In this document: piece after piece, positions 57,348 to 64,000 of the stretch
Numbering within the stretch: position 1 is the first letter of the stretch
Layout: every line of letters starts with the position of its first letter
NCBI GenBank assembly: GCA_037833965.1
Contig: AP031351.1
Span: forward strand, 26,610,501-26,674,500
DNA: 64,000 nt
Origin: Marchantia polymorpha subsp. ruderalis
Taxonomy: Eukaryota; Streptophyta; Marchantiopsida; Marchantiales; Marchantiaceae
Direction: 5' to 3'
Position numbers and translations under genes: made by a program
Notes under the pieces: model-generated
Databases searched by the model: none
What the model saw: only the letters and a program-made list of their open reading frames with translations
What the model was told of the DNA's origin: nothing

Positions 57348-59705
57348 CACTGGACAAATCAGTATTATACTATAGTTTGGGACGTGTGTGTTATAGACGG
57401 TGTTGTGTGATACCTCATTGGTAAGAGTTTTTTTTCTGTAGATTGCTCATTTATGTCAGTCAGCTCTGAACTAAGCAGCTTAATCTGAGCAAGATTCGCA
57501 CGTAGGATGTACATCAAAGTACTGGTTTGTCTTGCTCCCCGTTTCCGATGACATATTTGGGGAAAAATGTAGGACCTTGTGTACAACATGTAGGCCAGTT
57601 TTGTTTATATTACAAGAATGTGAATTTAATGGGTGAAAGGCTGGATTCTAGTTCACGCAGCACAACCGACCACTTGAAATAGCTAGTTAGTAATGAACAC
57701 ATCTGTTTTAGAGACAACTGGGGTTAAGTAGGTCGGTGGTCAAGTCTGGCAGGGTGGTAGAAAAAAAGATAGATTTTTTAAATACTTTTAAGCCGATCAG
57801 AAGGAACATATCAGAAGTGGCTCTGTCTGTGGTGCTGAACGTAGGAAGAATCTTTGTACTCCGTACCATAATTGTGTAACATTGGAGCTCATCTGTAACA
57901 AGTCTCCATTTAAGCTGTAGCTTCGTCGACATTGGTTGGAACTTCACAGTGACTGGTGAAGTGAAGAGATGGGGACTGTCCAGTCACATGCAGACTAACT
58001 CCGCAGTTTTGTAAATTGCACTTCTGTAACCTGGCAAAGCTGTGGGAACTTTGCTAAAAGTTCTCATTCCAAGCTTTGTTATTTAGCTTTTTGGCGATGT
58101 AGTGGACGACTTATTCAACTTTTCAATTTGGAGTGATGTTATACCAATTTCTCCTTATAGCACTTGCAGTCTCCAACTCCTTACTAATTGCCGTGGACAT
58201 CAAGAGTTGTCGCAGAGCAAATGGAGAGGATTTTGACTCGTGTCGGCATCCTTCTTTCTCTCCGTGCTCTTTTTCACGACTGTTATTCTCTCTGCTCTGG
58301 TTCGACTGCTCTGGTTTTCTTCCCGAGTAGACGGATCTGTTTTTTCCAACTGGTCAGCTTTGACCTACTTAGCAGGTGAGTTTCAAGCAGTAACGTTAAA
58401 ATTAATGGAGGACATGACTGTTAACGTTGTCTGTCTCGATTTTAACACATGACCACGTTCGAAGAGGGGGAATAAGCTGGATCACATGCTACCGTATCAT
58501 CTTCGCGAAGGTCTATTTGCCACATGGAGATATTTCCTCGCACGACTTTTAACGCCTCCACTGAAATATCTTCTGCGACAACTTATTCGTCGATGTCATC
58601 TTGACAGGTCCAAAAACTTTGAGAAGAGTTGTATCTTTCTTAGTAATCACAACGGCGCTCAGGATTACTAACGATGTTCTGGAACCGTTGTCAAACTATC
58701 CGGTCCCACGAAGTGAAGGTCTATAAGAGGAGTACAAAATCACCAAATCCCCGAACTTAGAGAGTGTTCCTGAGTCCACGGTGAATGCATGTCGCTTGAA
58801 GATGCACTATTGAAGGGGTTTCTTGTCGAGGTTATCATGTAATTAATGTTTAGTTGATAAAAAGAGAGTAACGTTTATTTGTAACGAAAAAATCTAATAT
58901 TTACTACTCGCTTGTGACTATAAAGAAACGGCCTGCACATAAGTGATTGGACAGAGAGACGGGATAGTGGTGTGCAGTTCAACTTTGAGCCAAATGAAAG
59001 AAAAGATAATGACTGAAAGGTTAAATTCGACAGCTTTGGTAAAGCCATGAGTAGTAATGTAACATTTTCATACCCCTCTTACACTCTTCACCATTGTGTA
59101 TGATCTCCATCTGCAAGTTAGATGAAATATTGCACAAATTTATACTAAAGATAACTTATATCTGACAAACTTACAGTTACATGTAACTGTTATACATACC
59201 ATGTATGAGATGAAAGCGTCTCAAAGTTCACAAAACTGATATATAATACTGGATTGTAATCGTTAGTCAATTTACAGGAAATGAGTGTTTGGCAAGGTTA
59301 CGTCCGAAAACACAAAAAGGAGATAATCCTATCTGCTTTGTGGATGAAAAGAGATTTAGAAAAAAGGAAGGGAAAGAGAAAAATCCATAAGCTGTATCTC
59401 AATCATATCTCAGTGATATAAGTTAGGGTTACAACAAGCTTTTGTATATCGTAGTAGGCTATCTAGTATTACTTGCCATGAGTATACTAGCTAGAGCTAA
59501 TCTGAGTTAACAATCTCGATATAATTGGGGATTATTACCTTCAACATGTGATTAATTTATGAAATATTTTAGGAGACCAGACATACGGTTCTTCTATAAA
59601 CTATAATTAATTAGAACTGAGCTAAAGTCATATGTAAAAATAACCTAATATCTAGTCTATTCTGTTTGTATCCATATGTAAAATTTGCAATCTTACATAA
59701 TCTCA
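57348..59705. other. DCP1 3' region grading into AT-rich DNA
   Basis: The first part should be the DCP1 3' UTR. Short frames at 58133-58380 have no recognisable product. From about 58.8 kb the sequence becomes AT-rich. A gagttaacaatctcg motif at about 59508 resembles the purine-tract/LTR junction of the copia element and may be the eroded 3' end of the remnant that follows. Confidence 0.4.
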
Positions 59706-60520
59706 GAAAACTCTTAACATTAATCACTTTGAATAAATCATATGCAGGCTTGAGTTTAATCTCAATCCTAAATAGCTAACTTTTTTTATCGAACAACTTT
59801 TGTTTTAAAAGTGATATTTTTTGCCAATAAACTTTAATCTACTGTTCATAATTTGACTCAAAGCCAACTGTATAGCACTTTGAATATCAAATGAGAGATT
59901 CACAATTTCATATGTAAATCTCATTTTCTACTCAAGAATATCAAAACAAATGATGTCTTCTGGGGCTTTGCTTGCCATTGCGCTCTCAACCCAACTTCAC
60001 CCATCTCCAAATGTAAACACATATCAAGTAGTAGATTCTGTCATCCATATCTTCTTTAAAGTTAGCATCTAATTTATCAATTACTGAGTTGACATTCTAT
60101 AATTTTACATCAAACAGATGATGAAATTCCAATGTGATCTCAGAATACACTCCAACTTGACACTGCCTTTGCTATGAGCAAAGGCAGTGTCAAGTAGTGT
60201 GGAAGTGATCAAACAAGACTTCTTACTCCCTTGTTGCAAGTAATATAGGACATTAAACTTTTTTCCAAGTCATTTAATGAATAAAGAGTTGATGAAAGTT
60301 TGAAAAAAGAAACCAAAGAACTAGTAATAGACTTGGAATTTCTTCATGTTGACTATTGCAAGAACTCTTCTGGCAATATGTTGTATGTTAGAACTTTCAA
60401 TATTTCAAGTTTTTTTGGTACTCCATGCTAAAATTTGTCCTTGCTGCAAAAAGATATTTTATTCTGATTTCAAAACATCAGAAATTTGTAAGAGTGTCAG
60501 CATTAATTTAAAGAACCAGA
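59706..60520 (-). pseudogene. Decayed copia RNase H and reverse-transcriptase fragment
   Basis: It aligns collinearly with the intact copia from about 11190 to 12040. Examples are ggcttgagttta versus ggattgagttta, tgtaaacacatatcaagt shared exactly (60012-60029 and 11545-11562), gttagcatc versus gtcagcatc, ctcagaat, and taggacatt. Most changes are toward A or T. No coding capacity remains. Confidence 0.85.
60155..60195. repeat. Perfect hairpin, 19-bp arms with a 3-base loop
   Basis: Arm acttgacactgcctttgct (60155-60173), loop atg, and its exact reverse complement (60177-60195). It lies inside the decayed copia fragment. Confidence 0.95.
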
Positions 60521-63380
60521 AGGATTTTAAAGATCCGCAAATCATATCCTTTTTTTTCTTCCCAAATCTATAGACTATTATATGAAGTTTTAAAACTTGT
60601 AAAGGTTTTTGGAAATCCTAATAACTTGAATCAATTTTTTTTGAAATCTCAGCAACATATAAGATATGTAGGATTAGCTAGACAGTAGTTAAAAAATGAA
60701 AAAATGTACATTTTTTTAATTTATCAAAGTTGAAGAGTGAAATTCAAATATAAATGCAATGTGAATGATTGTTAGAATTCTAAGAGATTTCTGATTCATA
60801 TATTATAACAGTCAAATTTTGTACTTCTTAAATTTATCTTCACATTAAAATCAATTACTAGATCAATCGATCTAGTAAATAGATCAGCTTTAAATTCAAA
60901 TAAAGCTGAGATTTTATTTTAAATCATTAAAATTGCAAGACAGTATCGATTATCAAAAGTTTTCATCTATAACTTTTGCAACAAAAAATTTTGAAATTTA
61001 AAATTTTCAAATAAAATCTGGATGATAAATTCATATTAATGTGATATTGATTTAAGCTACAACTCAAAAATTATAGTAAAAAATAAGTCTGAAGTAAGTT
61101 TTTTTGATGCATTTTATGATAAAAAAATGAAATTTTTGAAAAATCTTGAAAGTTTAAATTTCATAAGATAATTCTATCATATTTCTATATGATTATAATT
61201 ATATGTAAAGTTATACATCAAATACATCAATTGATAAAAATTGCAAGGTTTTCATGCTAAAAAGATTGGTTCTATCGAACTGATCATTTTGAATAATGAA
61301 TTGAACAATAATTCAATAATAATTGTTACATGTTTTTTGCAACATACTTGTACAATCTTTGAATAAAGCAATGTTCATGTCGCAATGTTAAACTTGATGA
61401 AATTGATGATTGACAATATAAGATTACTAATAGATTAAATTTATAGAAATGTCATATATTAATTAAAAATTGAATCAAATTAAAATATTTTTAATGACAA
61501 ATTAATGGATTTAATACAAATTAATAACAATAAAAAATTGATTGAAATAAGTAAATTAATAAATCATCACTCTTCATCAAGATTTTGCAAATTGAAAGGA
61601 AAAAATAATATTATCAATATGCTTTTAAATCTTTGTGCTATTGCAATCTATGGTGTAATTTATTAGCTTCAAATACTTGTAGTATTTTTAAAATTCATCA
61701 ATACTGTATAGTAATTTCTTACATTTTTTATAGAAACTGTAATAATTTATATAGTTCAACTACTTGATGACATTAAACCTTAGATGACATATTTTTTTTT
61801 CATAATAATATCTATTTCATGCAGATTTATTTAATCATACTTTGATAACAATAAAATCTTTGTTTTTTTAATACTTTTAGAACGGTTAGTTTTAAAAATT
61901 TATTTTTTCACATCATACAGAGTATAATCAATTCATGTAATTACTCATATAATAACATCAACTGATATAATTACTCATAATTCTTAGATCTTAATTATCT
62001 TATCTAGATCTTAATTTTATTATCACAAGTATGATTTTTTTATTTTTTGATGAATTAACAAATTGATTAATAGTGACGTTTATTGATTATTTTTATTAAT
62101 TTTTAAAAAGGTTAATAATTGTGAAATTTTATAAAAAACAGATAAATATTTAAAAAATTTACTATATAATTCAAATATAATATTTTTTTCAATTTTGAAT
62201 ATATATATATATATATATAAAATTAGAATAAAAATATTCAATAAGATGTTAATTTTAATATTTTATAAATTATTTGATTATTTATGTGCATATAATATTT
62301 ATAAAATGTTATAAAAAAAAATTTGAATCTTATATTGCAAGATCTATTGGACATTTCTATCTTTTTGAAGATTCGTATAATATATATTAGATTTTTTTGA
62401 AAATTTTAAATAATTTCTATGTTCGATACTTGTTTAATTACCGATTATTTAATATAATGGATTATTTAATTTTTATTTAATAGAATATAATATTTTAATA
62501 TTATTTAAAAAATATGTTATCTTATTTTATTAATGATGAAAGCTTTATTTTAATTTTAACCTATTATTTGAAATTGAGTTCTTTTTTATATTTAAATCAA
62601 GTTCAAACATGATTGAGAGGTAAGCCAGGGACCTCCGGGTCTGTTTCGTAATCTTTGGATGGTCCAAAATGGTTTGTACAAGTAGGTAAGAAACTTAAGA
62701 AGGGCCAATTAGAGTTCTCGCCCACGCGAAGAATTGCAAAGCCCTGCAAAAAGGAGATTTATTGCAATATGAATATGTCAGCAGCAGCTATTACAACTCA
62801 TGCCATATTTTATAAATTATTTTTGTTGTCTCCAATTTGAATAGAGATAATGTATAGAAGCTAAGCTCTTAATTACACTCTAAGTGTAACATGGTGGAAA
62901 ATGCTATATACTGAAACCTGATCAGTATCATGAACTATGAAATATCATTTATCTATAAGATCTCGCTGAAACTTAGTAACTTTGGACCTCAAATCCCATT
63001 ATCACATCAACAGCCTGAAGATGTCCTAAAACTTTTTTCTAACAGTGTATTTTGTAGTTTTAATGAAACAAATCATATGGTATATCATAAAATCTTCAAA
63101 TGGTATTTGAATATTTATCAAATATAAGTTTCAATATAAAATTTTAACTCAACTATAATTAAATCAATATTTATGAAAAAAAGGATGATATAATCTTATT
63201 CTACATTCTTCATTTGGTACAACATGTAGCATGTGATAATATAACTGGATTACCATGTTCTTCCCTTGGTGCATATAACATAATCAAGTATTCATTAAAA
63301 TAAATCGGAATGTGAAGCAAGTTTCAAAAATTCCTAGTTAAGGTATCACTTTATTTATTGATCGGAAAGCAGGTCAAAGG
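60521..63380. other. Extremely AT-rich gene desert
   Basis: It is the most AT-rich part of the window, with (TA)n at about 62199-62219. A short less AT-rich patch at 62615-62760 has one 61-codon frame of unknown meaning (62655-62840). No gene is supported. Confidence 0.5.
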
Positions 63381-64000
63381 AGGAAGGATTTCAGACCAAG
63401 GGAGTTAGGGCGGTTTTTTTTCCCCGGAGCTGAAAGAGAGTTAAACGCAGAAAAGGTCAAGAGCAAGAGCAAAAGGGAACTGAGCGCCATGAAATGATTG
63501 ATAACGGGGCTTTCTCTAAAATCGTTATGCGAGAAGGCTCCAAAGTCCAGAATATCTGCAGGATAAGGATCGCTAGTCCGCAGGCTCTGATAGGCTGCGA
63601 GATATTCAGTCGCGAGTCGCGCATGCTAAGTGCATGGAACGCTCGCACTCGGAGTCCACCTGTCGACCGCCGGCATCCCCAAACAAGCAGAACCCCGCGA
63701 CCGGCTCCGGCAGTCACCTTATCGCCATCCGTGCTCCCCATTCACAGCCGATAGCCAGTCCCACCCGCGCAGCAGATGACGCTCCTCGGCCACGCGGAAG
63801 CGGACGGCTACGATACCATGCGTCGGCCAATCCGCGCCAGCCCTCTTCCGTCCACGTGGCGACCCGAGAACCAGGCCACTCCCAGCCCCTGCCCCGGCGC
63901 GTCCACCTCAGGTTAGCCCCGCTGCACCCCCCTCCCTCTCCAGGTGGCTGCCAAGCCCCGCGACAAAGCCCCCAAAGGGAAGGCGGAAGGGGAAAGGGGA
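63381..64000. other. GC-rich right edge, perhaps flank of a neighbouring gene
   Basis: Composition rises abruptly at about 63.4 kb and reaches the highest GC of the right half by 63.9 kb, as seen upstream of DCP1 and CDC48. It may be the promoter or leader of a gene beyond the window. No coding exon is identified. Confidence 0.35.

Noticed and set aside
58133..58380. Short hydrophobic frame after DCP1 as a small membrane protein gene
   Set aside because: Overlapping frames in three phases, no conserved features; probably non-coding.

Overview
The window is nuclear DNA from a land plant. Spliceosomal genes with GT-AG introns, a SnRK1 beta subunit, a plant-type LpxK, cytosolic tRNA genes and a Ty1/copia element with the plant-style initiator-tRNA primer site all fit. 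Base composition alternates sharply: gene blocks are close to balanced, while the intergenic stretches (about 18.3-27.2, 45.3-49.2 and 58.8-63.3 kb) are extremely AT-rich. That pattern recalls bryophyte, perhaps moss, genomes, but I cannot fix the species.

Layout: 0.3-2.35 kb, WD40-repeat protein (+, 3 exons). 4.03-7.08 kb, SnRK1 beta subunit (-, 4 coding exons), with a low-complexity 5' leader/promoter up to about 8.9 kb. 10.34-18.27 kb, a complete but mutated Ty1/copia LTR retrotransposon read on the minus strand, with 5-bp target duplications. 18.3-27.2 kb, an AT-rich gene desert with foldbacks and old repeats. 28.3-33.85 kb, CDC48/p97 AAA+ ATPase (+, 9 coding exons). 35.16-37.79 kb, LpxK lipid-A 4'-kinase (+, 8 exons). 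38.90-42.60 kb, RIT1 initiator-tRNA phosphoribosyl transferase (+, 6 exons). 43.54 kb, a tRNA-Phe pseudogene. 44.99-45.15 kb, tRNA-Glu(TTC) and tRNA-Phe(GAA) in tandem on the minus strand. 47.10-47.97 kb, a short pogo/Tigger-like DNA transposon with terminal inverted repeats. 52.43-57.35 kb, the decapping activator DCP1 (+, 8 exons). The rest is AT-rich desert containing two strongly decayed copia pol fragments (48.35-48.51 and 59.7-60.5 kb), then a GC-richer stretch at the right end.

The six protein genes are ordinary housekeeping genes from separate pathways: protein segregation, energy signalling, lipid A-type synthesis, initiator tRNA modification and mRNA decapping. I see no operon-like functional unit. 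Exon joins were worked out by hand from frame, splice dinucleotides and remembered family conservation; each model keeps frame from ATG to stop. The unusual material is in the repeats: perfect hairpins inside heavily decayed DNA, a dispersed paired segment with a small local inversion, a tandem polypurine-tract-like array beside the copia 3' LTR, and a tRNA pair without an obvious Pol III terminator. I did not find a convincing new multigene system.
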